A model generated the notes under the pieces. That model saw only the letters and a program-made list of their open reading frames with translations. It searched no databases and had not been told where the DNA came from. This document shows positions 16,189 to 25,314 of a stretch of DNA of 64,000 nucleotides, one piece after another. A program made the translations under genes and the position numbers. The stretch is from the NCBI GenBank assembly GCA_023387735.1, contig JAEWHP010000035.1, positions 186,001 to 250,000 of the forward strand. The letters run 5' to 3'. Within the stretch, counting starts at the first letter, position 1; the number at the start of each line of letters is the position of its first letter. This DNA is from Pseudomonadota bacterium (GTDB lineage: Bacteria > Pseudomonadota > Alphaproteobacteria > Rhizobiales > Xanthobacteraceae).

Positions 16189-17478
16189 TCAAGCTTTGAG
16201 CTGGTTCCGCCGGGCGCGCATTTCGTCGCTGGGCTTGATGTCCTGCGAGCGGCTGTAAATTGCGACTGCAATGATCAGCACCACCGTGAGCACGCCGAAC
16301 AGCGCGCGGTAGGCACTTTCCGTGCGCGCACCGTCGGCCAGCGGCTCGAAAGCGCCGATAATGATGCCGGAGAGCGTCTGCATGCAGGCGACACCCAACA
16401 TCACGGCGGTATTGATGGTCGCCACGCCGCGGCCGATCAGCCGGTCCGGGAAAATACCACGGCCATGTGTCATCACCATGGTGCTGGCGGCGCTGCAGAA
16501 GCCCATGCCGAGAATCGCGCCGATCGGCACCCACACCGGCGGGTGCGACGCAAGCGCCAGGATCGCCAGCATCGAGATGGTTGCCAGCGTGCCACCGACC
16601 GCGATCCACTTGCGCGTGTCGAGAATGCGATCCAGCGGGCCAAAGGATATGATGCCAAACTGGTAGGTGACGACCGCGGCGAGCAGGACGTTGCCGGCCT
16701 CGATCGCCGTCAGGCCATACACCTCGCGCAGGAACGGCCCACCCCACAATCCATGCACGGTGAAGGTGCAGGCGTAGTTGCAGAAGTTCATCGCCAGGAT
16801 CGGCCGCAGGCGCGGGTTGCCCAGCACCTCGCCGAGGCCTTGCAGCATCTGGCGCGGTGTCTCCGGCGTGCGGTCCAGAAACGGATGGCCGGGCGGCGCG
16901 TCGCGCACCACCAGCCAGACCGCGATGGTCGCCAGCGCGATGAAGATGACGACGGCACCGAACACGACGCGCCAGCCGACGGCTTCGGAGGCCCAGGCCA
17001 GCGGCGTGGTCGCGATCAAATTGCCGACGAGGCCGATGGAAAGCACCATGGCGGTGAGCGTGGAAAAGCGATCCGGCGGAAACCAGCGCGAGATCACCAC
17101 CATGCTGCCGATCAGCATGACGCCGAAGCCGGCGCCCATCAGCACGCGGCCGCTGAGCAGGACCGGCCAGGTCGGCGCCAGCGTGAAGATGGCCGCCCCG
17201 GTCGTGGCGAGGATCAGCATACCGGTTACGGTGCGCCGCGGACCAAAATGGTCGAACAGGAAGCCGCACGGGATCTGCATCGCAGCAAAGCCAAAGAAGA
17301 ACGCGCCGGTCAGCGCGCCGAGCGTTTCCGGCCCGATCGCGAGATCGCGCATCAGGTCGAGGCCGATGGTGACGTTGGCGGCGCGGAAAAAGTGACTGCC
17401 GACATAGGCGGTGGCCAATGTCGCGACGATGATCAGGCCCCGGCGGTGGGGGAACGGCTGCCGCTCGGAGGGCTGCAT
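16189..17478 (-). CDS. Major facilitator superfamily transporter
   Basis: Twelve-helix secondary transporter of 429 residues. The loop 2-3 motif is present as DHFGPRRTVTGML, and the first helices carry ATAYVGSHFFRAANVTIGLDL, close to organic-anion and hexuronate-type MFS carriers. The C-terminal tail SQDIKPSDEMRARRNQLKA is cytosolic. The substrate is unknown and the neighbours (DUF808, secreted cyclase) give no clear hint. The gene stands alone. Confidence 0.88.
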   Translation of the reverse strand: MQPSERQPFPHRRGLIIVATLATAYVGSHFFRAANVTIGLDLMRDLAIGPETLGALTGAFFFGFAAMQIPCGFLFDHFGPRRTVTGMLILATTGAAIFTLAPTWPVLLSGRVLMGAGFGVMLIGSMVVISRWFPPDRFSTLTAMVLSIGLVGNLIATTPLAWASEAVGWRVVFGAVVIFIALATIAVWLVVRDAPPGHPFLDRTPETPRQMLQGLGEVLGNPRLRPILAMNFCNYACTFTVHGLWGGPFLREVYGLTAIEAGNVLLAAVVTYQFGIISFGPLDRILDTRKWIAVGGTLATISMLAILALASHPPVWVPIGAILGMGFCSAASTMVMTHGRGIFPDRLIGRGVATINTAVMLGVACMQTLSGIIIGAFEPLADGARTESAYRALFGVLTVVLIIAVAIYSRSQDIKPSDEMRARRNQLKA

Positions 17479-17737
17479 CGGTAGGATCGTGTCCCGCTTC
17501 TCGTTGAAGATGGTGGCAGGTATCTTGGAAGCTGAGCCTATGCCGGCTTGATTGGCACTTCAAGGCTGGCGCAAGTTGCGCTGCGGCAAATCCCCTGTCC
17601 TGCAAGTCTTCAACGCGGCGCCATCTTGGATCGCATTTGGTCTCAGCCACACTTCATGACTTGAAACCGCCCGGATGAGGTTCGCATTATTTGCGAAGGG
17701 GGCCGATTCCAGAGCACCCTTTTTTGGGAGGATACCG

Positions 17738-18691
17738 ATGAAGGCATTCATATTGGGTGCAGCGATCACGCTTGCGTTTTCGGCCGCCGCCACCGCGCAG
17801 GCGCCGAGCTGGACCGTTCCCGAGGAAAGCAAGCGCTGTCCGTCGAAATGGGGTGCGACCGACGAGCGCGGTTCGGCCAACCACCAGAAGCCGGCGGCGG
17901 TGATGAACGCCGCCAAGCTGATCAAGTCCGGCGAGGTGTTCGAGCTCGCGCACGTGCTCGGTCCCAGCATGGCCTTCTTCGGCACGCGGCGCTTCGACGT
18001 CCACACCAAGCGCACGTTCATGAACCAGTTCTCCAACATGCGCGGCTCGAACGAAGAAATCATCATCACCGAACTCGGCCAGGTCGGCACCCAGTTCGAC
18101 GGCTTTGCGCACCAGACCCACCTCAACAGCTGGTACAATTGCCAGAAGGTCGATGAGAACGTCGATCGCGGCGGCTTCAAGAAGTTCGGCATCCATAATG
18201 TCGGAGCGCTGTTCACGCGCGGCGTCCTGATCGACGTCGCGGGCTTCAAGGGCGTCGAGATGCTCGGCGACAATTACGAGATCACCGTGGAAGATCTCGA
18301 GGGCGCACTGAAGAAGCAGAACCTGACGCTGCAGCCCGGCGATGCGGTCCTCATCCACACCGGCTGGGGCAAGCTCTATGGCAAGGACAACCCGCGTTAC
18401 GTGAAATCCTGTCCGGGCATCGGCGTGCCGGCCGCGCTCTGGCTGGCCACGAAAGAGCCGATGCTGCTCGGCGCCGACAACTGGCCGGTCGAGGTCTCGC
18501 CCAACCCCGACAAGCAGCTGTCGCTTCCGGTGCACCAGGTCGCGCTGGTCGTGAACGGTATCCATCTGCTGGAGAACCTCAAGCTCGATGACCTCGCGCA
18601 AAGGGGCGTCAGCGAATTCGCCTTCGTGATGCAACCGCTCAAGATTCAGGGCGGCTCGGGATCCACGGTGTCGCCGATCGCCGTGAGATAG
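17738..18691 (+). CDS. Secreted cyclase-family (kynurenine formamidase-like) protein
   Basis: Exported metal-dependent hydrolase-like protein of 317 residues. The signal peptide ends ATAQAPS. The cyclase-family core appears as LGQVGTQFDGFAHQTH, in which the usual HxGTHxD becomes QVGTQFD, a variant typical of the longer secreted members. LQPGDAVLIHTGWGKLY and HQVALVVNGIHLLENLKLDDL are further family segments. ATG 17738 is chosen for GGGAGGA upstream. The substrate is unknown; the missing first metal His makes kynurenine formamidase activity uncertain. Confidence 0.85.
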   Translation: MKAFILGAAITLAFSAAATAQAPSWTVPEESKRCPSKWGATDERGSANHQKPAAVMNAAKLIKSGEVFELAHVLGPSMAFFGTRRFDVHTKRTFMNQFSNMRGSNEEIIITELGQVGTQFDGFAHQTHLNSWYNCQKVDENVDRGGFKKFGIHNVGALFTRGVLIDVAGFKGVEMLGDNYEITVEDLEGALKKQNLTLQPGDAVLIHTGWGKLYGKDNPRYVKSCPGIGVPAALWLATKEPMLLGADNWPVEVSPNPDKQLSLPVHQVALVVNGIHLLENLKLDDLAQRGVSEFAFVMQPLKIQGGSGSTVSPIAVR

Positions 18692-18827
18692 AAGCAGCTC
18701 TACGATCCGCATCGCCTTGACGAATGTCCGTGCTTGCGGGAAGTGCGGACATTCGCTTGGCCCGCGACGTTGGCTGTGACACGGTAGCGGTCCAAGGACA
18801 CTCCTTGAACCAACCCCGCGAGAGATC

Positions 18828-19496
18828 ATGAGTTTCTTCGAGCAACTTAAGACCGCTGCCGCCGCCGAGTGGCGGGCCTATACCGAGCATCCCTTTACCG
18901 AGGGGCTGGCCGAGGGTTCGCTCGCCGAGGCAGCGTTTCGTCACTATCTCGTTCAGGATTATCTGTTCCTGATCGAGTTTGCCCGCGCCTACGCGCTCGC
19001 GGTCTACAAGTCTCCCCAACTTGCCGACATGCGCGAAGCGGCCGGCGGCCTCTCGGCCATTCTCGACGTCGAGATGAACCTGCATATAAAGCTCTGCGCC
19101 GGCTGGGGCCTGTCGCCCACCGACCTCGAGCAAGCGCCGCCGGCGTCCGAGATGCTGGCCTATACGCGCTATGTGCTTGATGCTGGCATGCGCGGCGATC
19201 TGCTGGCGCTGAAGGTCGCGCTCGCGCCTTGCGTGATCGGCTATGCGGAGATCGCGACCCGGCTCGCCGCGCGGCCCAACGCGCTCGCCGCAACTAACCC
19301 CTACAGCGTCTGGATCGCGGAGTATGCCGGCGGCCCCTATCAGGAGGTCGCGGCGAACGCGCGCGCGCACCTGGATGGCCTCGCAAAGCGCTACGTCACG
19401 CCCGCCCGCGAGGCGGAGTTGATCGCGATCTTCAGGGAAGCCACCCGGCTCGAAGCCGACTTCTGGGAAATGGGCTGGCGCGCCGGCAAGCGCTGA
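18828..19496 (+). CDS. tenA: TenA-family aminopyrimidine aminohydrolase
   Basis: Thiaminase-II-type enzyme of 222 residues that hydrolyses aminopyrimidine breakdown products of thiamine for salvage. The active-site Cys is C135 in KVALAPCVIGY, the same number as in Bacillus TenA, and the catalytic Glu is in LEADFWEMGW (E209). Other landmarks are HPFTEGLAEGSL, FRHYLVQDYLFLIEFARAYAL and NPYSVWIAEYAG. No other thiamine genes are nearby, but the window holds several ThDP enzymes. The Cys form (TenA_C) usually acts on aminopyrimidine rather than intact thiamine. Confidence 0.88.
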   Translation: MSFFEQLKTAAAAEWRAYTEHPFTEGLAEGSLAEAAFRHYLVQDYLFLIEFARAYALAVYKSPQLADMREAAGGLSAILDVEMNLHIKLCAGWGLSPTDLEQAPPASEMLAYTRYVLDAGMRGDLLALKVALAPCVIGYAEIATRLAARPNALAATNPYSVWIAEYAGGPYQEVAANARAHLDGLAKRYVTPAREAELIAIFREATRLEADFWEMGWRAGKR

Positions 19497-19531
19497 TTGC
19501 CGTTACGACGTCGTCGTGGTGATATCGGCCC

Positions 19532-20404
19532 ATGAGCCCATCGATACAATCGCCCGCCACCAACGGCTTGCTGATCCGCCCGATGCGGCCGGAAGAAATC
19601 TCTGTCGCCATCGACTGGGCCGCGGCTGAAGGCTGGAATCCCGGTCTTGCCGATGCAGCCTGCTTTGCAACGGTCGATCCGCAGGGCTTTCTCATCGGCG
19701 AACTCAACGGCGAAACGGCCGCGACCGTGTCTTGCGTCAACTACGATGCAAGCTTCGCCTTCCTCGGCTTCTACATCGTTCGCGCGGACCTGCGCGGACG
19801 TGGCCTGGGATTGCAGGTATGGAACGCGGCCATCGCGCACGCCGGCTCCCGGGTGATCGGGCTCGACGGCGTGGTCGCGCAGCAGGAGAACTACCGGAAA
19901 TCCGGATTCAAACTCGCTTATGCCAATATCCGTTACGGCGGCAGCGTCGTGCCGTCGCCCGAGAGGCCGATGGCGGGGATCACGGCGCTGAGCGAGATCC
20001 CGCTCGCTGACTTCGAGACCTACGACGCGACCGTATTCCCCGCTCCGCGATCTGCGTTCCTGCGATCATGGATCGGAACGCCCGGGCATGTCGGCCGCGC
20101 GGTCGTACGCGATGGCAGGCTTGCCGGCTGGGGCGTAATCCGCCCGTGCCGAACGGGCCGCAAGATCGGGCCGCTGGTGGCCGACGACCGCGCCGCCGCC
20201 GAGATCGTTCTGCAGGCCTTGCTGTCCGCTGTGGGTGGCGGCGAAATATTTCTCGACGTTCCCGGCACCAATCATGAAGCGATCGCGTTGGCGCAAGGTC
20301 TCGGGCTTGCACCGGTGTTCGAAACGGCGCGCATGTATACCGGCGCGATCCCGCCATTGCGGCTGGAGCGGGTATTCGGCGTCACCAGCTTTGAGCTCGG
20401 GTAG
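19532..20404 (+). CDS. GNAT-family N-acetyltransferase with C-terminal acetyltransferase-like domain
   Basis: Acyl-CoA-dependent transferase of 290 residues. The N-terminal GNAT domain (about 10-140) has the acetyl-CoA loop LRGRGLGLQVWNAA and the strand FLGFYIVRADL. The second half (about 150-285), with GRAVVRDGRLAGWGVIRPCRTG, matches the Acetyltransf_18 type C-terminal domain. Such two-domain proteins are widespread, with unknown acceptors. It starts 35 bases after tenA and may be co-transcribed with it. Confidence 0.85.
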   Translation: MSPSIQSPATNGLLIRPMRPEEISVAIDWAAAEGWNPGLADAACFATVDPQGFLIGELNGETAATVSCVNYDASFAFLGFYIVRADLRGRGLGLQVWNAAIAHAGSRVIGLDGVVAQQENYRKSGFKLAYANIRYGGSVVPSPERPMAGITALSEIPLADFETYDATVFPAPRSAFLRSWIGTPGHVGRAVVRDGRLAGWGVIRPCRTGRKIGPLVADDRAAAEIVLQALLSAVGGGEIFLDVPGTNHEAIALAQGLGLAPVFETARMYTGAIPPLRLERVFGVTSFELG

Positions 20405-20501
20405 CCCGCGAGCCAACATCGCGACGCGGCCGCGCTGTTTTTATCTTGTTCCCTCCGCGAAATCGAACTAGCTCAACGCGGCAAGGAACGAACCGGGCAT
20501 T

Positions 20502-21611
20502 ATGCAAATGGGTCGGGATCCAGGTGATCAATTCCCCTACGCGGCGTTCCTGTGGCCTGCGCTCGCCGCTGCGTCGGCCGTTCAAACCGCCTCATCGATG
20601 GCCGCGCACCTTTGGGAATTTTCTCCCGCTACCGACGATGCCCGCACCGCACAAGAACCGGAAGGCGCCACACCGGGCAAGATGGCGCTGGAGCTGGACA
20701 GCGTGCGCCTCCGTGACTTCACCACGGCAGATAGCGGCATCCCTACCCTCCTTTGCACGCCGCTGGCGCTGCACGGCGCTGCGGTTGCAGACCTCGCGCC
20801 GGGCCACAGCCTGGTCGAGGCGCTTCGTGGCGCTGGCATTGAACGGCTGTTCATGGCCGATTGGCGCTCGGCCAATCCCGACATGCGCTCGCTCGGCATC
20901 GACGAGTATCTCGCCGCGCTCAACGTGTTGGTCGACGAAGTCGGCGGCCGGGTCGATCTGGTCGGGCTTTGCCAGGGGGGCTGGTTGTCCCTGATCTATG
21001 CGGCGCGCTTTCCCGCCAAGGTGCGCAAGCTCGTGATGGTCGGCGCGCCGATCGATCTTGCTGCAGCGCATTGCGGACTGTCGGCGGTCGCCGAGGCCAC
21101 TCCACTCACGGTGTTTCAGGGCCTGGTCAATTCCGGCAACGGCCTCGTCATCGGCCGCAGCATCGCAAAATTCTGGGGAAACCCGACCGACACCAAACAC
21201 ATTCATGAAATCCTGCAGACCGCTCACCCGATCGGCTCGCCGGAATTCGCACCACTCGAGGCCAGCTTCAGGAAATGGAATTCCTGGACCATCGACGTCC
21301 CCGGCAAATACTATCTCGAAGTCGTCGAGAAACTGTACAAGCGCAACGAACTCGCCCGCGGCAACTTCGTCGCGCTGGGACAGAGGATCGACCTCGCGCG
21401 ACTGCGGCTTCCGATCTACCTGCTGGCCGGGAGCGCCGACGACGTGGTCGCCCCGGAGCAGGCACTTGCGGTTGAACGACTGGTGGGAACCGCTCCCGAG
21501 GCGCTTTGCCATCAGGTCGCGCCGTGCAATCATCTGAGTCTGTTCATGGGAAGACGAACGCTCGAGGAATATTGGCCCGCGATCGTGCGCTGGATGAAGC
21601 AAGCTGACTGA
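20502..21611 (+). CDS. PhaC-like alpha/beta hydrolase
   Basis: Alpha/beta-fold protein of 369 residues related to polyhydroxyalkanoate synthases. The nucleophile is a cysteine, C157 in GLCQGGW, the PhaC box GxCxGG in place of the lipase GxSxG. The acid is in AGSADDVVAPEQ and the His in CNHLSLFMG. It is much shorter than class I PhaC (about 560-600) and near class III PhaC in length, but no PhaE is nearby, and the first 60 residues have PAL-rich helix sequence instead. It may be a PHA synthase paralogue or an acyl-thioester hydrolase. It lies 60 bases upstream of the divergent aspartokinase on the same strand. Confidence 0.8.
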   Translation: MQMGRDPGDQFPYAAFLWPALAAASAVQTASSMAAHLWEFSPATDDARTAQEPEGATPGKMALELDSVRLRDFTTADSGIPTLLCTPLALHGAAVADLAPGHSLVEALRGAGIERLFMADWRSANPDMRSLGIDEYLAALNVLVDEVGGRVDLVGLCQGGWLSLIYAARFPAKVRKLVMVGAPIDLAAAHCGLSAVAEATPLTVFQGLVNSGNGLVIGRSIAKFWGNPTDTKHIHEILQTAHPIGSPEFAPLEASFRKWNSWTIDVPGKYYLEVVEKLYKRNELARGNFVALGQRIDLARLRLPIYLLAGSADDVVAPEQALAVERLVGTAPEALCHQVAPCNHLSLFMGRRTLEEYWPAIVRWMKQAD

Positions 21612-21671
21612 ACCTGGTTTGAACGAGACTTTCCGCCGTAGGCCACCCCTCGAGGAATTTCTGCAGGTCGA

Positions 21672-22871
21672 ATGCCCAACCATCCCATCATCGTGCAGAA
21701 GCACGGCGGCGCCTGCCTCGAAACACCGGCAAAGATCCGCGCGGTCGCGAGCAGCCTCGCCGACCTGCATCGCCGCGGCCATCGCGTGGTGGCGATCGTC
21801 TCGGCGATGGGCAAGACCACCGACGAACTGATCAGGATGGCCTATCAGGTCAGCCCGCATCCCAATCGCCGCGAACTCGACATGCTGCTGACGACGGGCG
21901 AGCGGATCAGCATGTCGCTGATGAGCATGGCGCTGTCCGATCTCGGCGTTCCCGCGATCAGTTTTACCGGCAGCCAGGCCGGCGTGATGACCGATCAATC
22001 CCATTCCTCGGCGCGCATTCTCGATGTGCGGCCCATTCGCGTGCTCGAAGAACTCGATCGCGGCCGCATCGTGGTTCTGGCCGGCTTTCAGGGCGTCAAC
22101 CCCGTGAACAAGGAAGTCACCACGCTGGGCCGGGGCGGCAGCGACACCACGGCGGTCGCGATGGCCGCGGCGCTGAAGGCCGAGAGCTGCGAGATCATCA
22201 AGGAGGTCGATGGCGTCTGCTCGGCCGATCCGCGCATCGTGGCGAACGCGATGCCGCTGCGCCGGCTGGATTTTGCCGCGCTCTCCGAAATGTGTTTCTG
22301 GGGCGCCAAGGTCCTGCATTTTCGCAGCGTCGAGCTGGCGCAAAACCAGAACGTGCCGCTGGTCATCAAGCGATCCGGCAGCACCGATGACAGCACGACC
22401 GTAATGAAAGAGGTCAACGGGATGGAAACCGGAAAGGTCCTGGCCGTCAATTCGATGGCCCGCATCGAGCACGTGGAGATCGACTCGGCCGATCTCAATC
22501 AAGGTTTTGAGAAATTCGCCGAGCACCTCAAGCAATACAGCCTGTCATGGCCGCAGCTGCTGGCCTCGGCCTTCACCGACGGGAAAACCCGGATCATGCT
22601 GACCTGCGACCCGGAATGGCTCGACGCTATGCTGCGTACGCTCGAGGGCGCCAGGGATTTGCGCAAGCAGCGCAAGACGCTGAGTTCGGTGAGCCTGACC
22701 TGCTTCGGCGGCGTCTCCTCGGACCTGCCGTTCAGGGCAATCCAGGTGCTGCAGCAGCACGGGATCACCGCCGACAAATATGTGATGTCGCCGCATTCAG
22801 TGAGCTTGTTTGTTCCGGTCGAGAGCCGGGAAGCCGCGGTGAAGGCCTTGCATTCCGGTCTGGTTGCCTGA
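21672..22871 (+). CDS. Aspartate kinase family protein (divergent)
   Basis: Amino-acid kinase of 399 residues. GFQGVNPVNKEVTTLGRGGSDTTAVAMAAAL is the aspartokinase substrate and ATP region, and ITADKYVMSPHSVSLFVPVES belongs to the ACT-type regulatory part. However, the N-terminal phosphate-binding motif reads VQKHGGACLE where aspartokinases have KFGGTS; the Lys and both Gly remain, but Phe, Thr and Ser are replaced. The organism will have a standard lysC elsewhere, so this is probably a second, specialised kinase. A short AGG ribosome site precedes ATG 21672. It follows the PhaC-like gene. Confidence 0.8.
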   Translation: MPNHPIIVQKHGGACLETPAKIRAVASSLADLHRRGHRVVAIVSAMGKTTDELIRMAYQVSPHPNRRELDMLLTTGERISMSLMSMALSDLGVPAISFTGSQAGVMTDQSHSSARILDVRPIRVLEELDRGRIVVLAGFQGVNPVNKEVTTLGRGGSDTTAVAMAAALKAESCEIIKEVDGVCSADPRIVANAMPLRRLDFAALSEMCFWGAKVLHFRSVELAQNQNVPLVIKRSGSTDDSTTVMKEVNGMETGKVLAVNSMARIEHVEIDSADLNQGFEKFAEHLKQYSLSWPQLLASAFTDGKTRIMLTCDPEWLDAMLRTLEGARDLRKQRKTLSSVSLTCFGGVSSDLPFRAIQVLQQHGITADKYVMSPHSVSLFVPVESREAAVKALHSGLVA

Positions 22872-22966
22872 AGCAATCCATCACGCAATATAGCGAAAGA
22901 TGGATTGCTTCCTCGCGTCGTTTCCTTCGCAAACGCTTCGCGTTTGTCGCGGGCAATTACCCCGTA

Positions 22967-25132
22967 TTACAGCAGGCCCGCGCCGCGCGCCCACTTGTAC
23001 TTGGCGCCCAGCACCTCGACCGGCATTTCGGTCGAATACGCATAGGCCGGGATGCCGTTCTGATAGAGATATTCCGCGGCTTCCTCGACCTCGACGTCGC
23101 CGGCGAGCGAGGCGACGATCGGCTTCACGAAACCTTTCGCCTCCATCTCCTTCTTCACCTCGACCATGTTGCGGGCGAACACCATCGGCGGCGTGACGAT
23201 GGTGTGCCAGTAGCCGAGGATCAGCGCGTGGATCCGCTCATCCGACAGGCCGAGCTTCACGGTGTTGATGTAGGTAATCGGCGGTTCGCCGCCGGTGATG
23301 TCGACGGGGTTGCCGGCCGCACCGAACGGCGGGATGAATTTCCGGAACGCCGCGTCGAGGTCCGGCGGCATCGACATCAGCGACAGGCCGTTGTCGACGC
23401 AGCTATCCGACAGCAGCACGCCCGAACCGCCGGCGCCGGTGATGATCAGCACGTTCTCGCCCTTCGGCGTCGGCAGCACCGGCATGCCGCGCGCGAATTC
23501 GAGCAGTTGGCGCAAAGACCGGGCGCGGATCACGCCCGACTGCTTGAACACGTCCTCGTAGATCTTGTCGTTGCCGGCGAGCGCGCCGGTGTGCGACGAG
23601 GCCGCCTTGGCGCCGGCCGAAGTGCGGCCCGCCTTCAGCACCACCACCGGCTTCTTCTTCGAGACGCGCTTGGCGGCTTCCGCAAACGCGCGGCCGTCTT
23701 TCAGGTCTTCGCAATGCTGCGCGATCAAATTGGTGTTCGGATCCTGCTCGAAGAACGCCAGCAGATCGTCCTCGTCGATGTCGGACTTGTTGCCGAGGCC
23801 GACGATCGCCGACACACCCATCTTCGCCGAGCGCGAGAAACCGATGATCGCCATGCCGATGCCGCCGGACTGCGACGACAGCGCCGCGTGGCCCTTGACG
23901 TCGTAGGCGGTGCAGAACGTGGCGCAGAGGTTGGACCAGGTATAGTAGAAGCCGTAGATGTTCGGGCCCATCAGGCGGACGTTGTATTTCTTGCCGACCT
24001 CGACGATCTCGGCCTGCAGTTCAGGCGCGCCCGCTTCGGCAAAGCCCGACGGAATCAGGACGGCGCCGGGGATTTTCTTCTCGCCGCATTCGGCCAGCGC
24101 GCCGGCCACGAATTTCGCCGGGATCGCAAACACCGCCGTGTCGATCACGCCGGGCACGTCCTTGACGCTCTTGTAGGCCTTGTAGCCCAGGATCTCGTCG
24201 GCCTTCGGGTGGATCGGATAGATGTCGCCCTTGTAGCCGCCGTTGATCAGATTCTTCATCACGGAGTTGCCGATCTTGCCGTCCTCGGCGGAGGCGCCGA
24301 TCACCGCAACCGCCTTCGGCTGCATGATGCGGTTCATCGCGGCAACGATTTCCTCGGTCGGGCGTGGCGCCGGGCGCGGCTTGTAGTCGAAATCGACGAC
24401 GATGCGCACGTCGGCAGCAATCGCGTCCTTTTTGGTGGCGAACACCGGGTTGAGGTCGAGCTCGACGATTTCGGGGAAGTCGCTGACGAGTTGCGACACC
24501 TTGACGATGACGTCGGCCAGCGCGTCGCGTGAGACCGGATCGCCGCCGCGCACGCCCTTGAGCATGTCATGGGCCTGGATGCCGTCGAGCATCGACAGCG
24601 CGTCGTCCTTGCTCGCGGGCGCGAGGCGGAAGGTAATGTCCTTGAGCACCTCGACCAGCACGCCGCCGAGGCCGAACGCCACCAGCTTGCCGAACGAATT
24701 GTCGGTGATGGAGCCGACGATGACTTCGGTGCCTCCGGCCAGCATCTGTTGGACCTGGATGCCGTCGATCTTGGCGTCGGCTTTATATTTCTTCGCGTTT
24801 GCGAGAATGGTCTCGTAGGCCTTCTCGGCATCAGCTGCGGTCTTGACGCCAACCATGACGCCGCCCGCTTCGGTCTTGTGGAGAATGTCCGGCGAGACGA
24901 TCTTCATCACCACCGGGAAGCCCATGCCGGAAGCAATTTTGCCGGCCTCGGCGGCAGACTTGGCCACGCCTTCCTTCGGAACCGGAATGCCGTAGGCGTC
25001 GCACACCAGCTTGCCTTCCGGCGCCGTGAGGCTGGTGCGCTTCTCAGCCTTGACGGTTTCGAGCACCCGGCGGACAGCCTCTTTGGCGCTGGGCTCAGCG
25101 ATCTTGCGGGCCGCGTCTGCTGAATTCGACAT
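22967..25132 (-). CDS. Acetate--CoA ligase family protein (NDP-forming acyl-CoA synthetase, fused)
   Basis: Fused acyl-CoA synthetase of about 721 residues that makes an acyl-CoA from acid, CoA and ATP (or GTP) through a phospho-His. The order is reversed relative to many relatives: an ATP-grasp (beta) part at about 15-235 (GFPVVMKIVSPDILHKTEAGG), then a CoA-binding part from about 260 (AVIGASAEDGKIGNSVMKNL, IPAKFVAGALAECGEKKIPG) and a ligase part with SSQSGGIGMA and the phospho-His H514 in SSHTGALAG. ATG 25132 follows AGGAGGAAG. It is divergent from the GntR gene and shares the paired 17-bp sites, so it belongs to the oxalate cluster. It may activate oxalate or formate to prime the cycle; this is inference. 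Confidence 0.85.
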   Translation of the reverse strand: MSNSADAARKIAEPSAKEAVRRVLETVKAEKRTSLTAPEGKLVCDAYGIPVPKEGVAKSAAEAGKIASGMGFPVVMKIVSPDILHKTEAGGVMVGVKTAADAEKAYETILANAKKYKADAKIDGIQVQQMLAGGTEVIVGSITDNSFGKLVAFGLGGVLVEVLKDITFRLAPASKDDALSMLDGIQAHDMLKGVRGGDPVSRDALADVIVKVSQLVSDFPEIVELDLNPVFATKKDAIAADVRIVVDFDYKPRPAPRPTEEIVAAMNRIMQPKAVAVIGASAEDGKIGNSVMKNLINGGYKGDIYPIHPKADEILGYKAYKSVKDVPGVIDTAVFAIPAKFVAGALAECGEKKIPGAVLIPSGFAEAGAPELQAEIVEVGKKYNVRLMGPNIYGFYYTWSNLCATFCTAYDVKGHAALSSQSGGIGMAIIGFSRSAKMGVSAIVGLGNKSDIDEDDLLAFFEQDPNTNLIAQHCEDLKDGRAFAEAAKRVSKKKPVVVLKAGRTSAGAKAASSHTGALAGNDKIYEDVFKQSGVIRARSLRQLLEFARGMPVLPTPKGENVLIITGAGGSGVLLSDSCVDNGLSLMSMPPDLDAAFRKFIPPFGAAGNPVDITGGEPPITYINTVKLGLSDERIHALILGYWHTIVTPPMVFARNMVEVKKEMEAKGFVKPIVASLAGDVEVEEAAEYLYQNGIPAYAYSTEMPVEVLGAKYKWARGAGLL

Positions 25133-25158
25133 TTGGCTTCCTCCTGGGCTGATTTTGA

Positions 25159-25175
25159 TGGCATTTGGTATGCCA
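25159..25175. promoter_or_regulatory. GntR operator copy 1
   Basis: TGGCATTTGGTATGCCA has 6-base inverted arms TGGCAT and ATGCCA and holds the TGGTATGCCA core seen in FadR-type GntR sites. On the minus strand it lies directly after a TTGACA (25191-25186), between the -35 and -10 positions of the ligase promoter. Confidence 0.8.
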
Positions 25176-25239
25176 GTAATGAGATTGTCAAGACAAACCG
25201 TTGCGCAGAAGCATTGAAAACAAGGGCTCCTTGACATTC

Positions 25240-25256
25240 TGGCATTTGGTATGCCA
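25240..25256. promoter_or_regulatory. GntR operator copy 2
   Basis: Exact second copy of TGGCATTTGGTATGCCA. On the plus strand a TTGACA at 25231-25236 precedes it, so the site covers the spacer of the promoter for the GntR-oxc genes. Confidence 0.8.
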
Positions 25257-25314
25257 AAAATATTGCAGAGTTTCTTCTGCTAAGAAGACGTCTCCAACAC
25301 GGAGGAGACGAGTC

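Noticed and set aside
20592..22535. A 647-codon open frame antisense to the PhaC-like and aspartokinase genes
   Set aside because: It has shadow composition and crosses two well supported plus-strand genes.
22547..24532. A 661-codon plus-strand open frame opposite the acyl-CoA ligase
   Set aside because: Antisense shadow; the minus-strand ligase has clear domains and a ribosome site.
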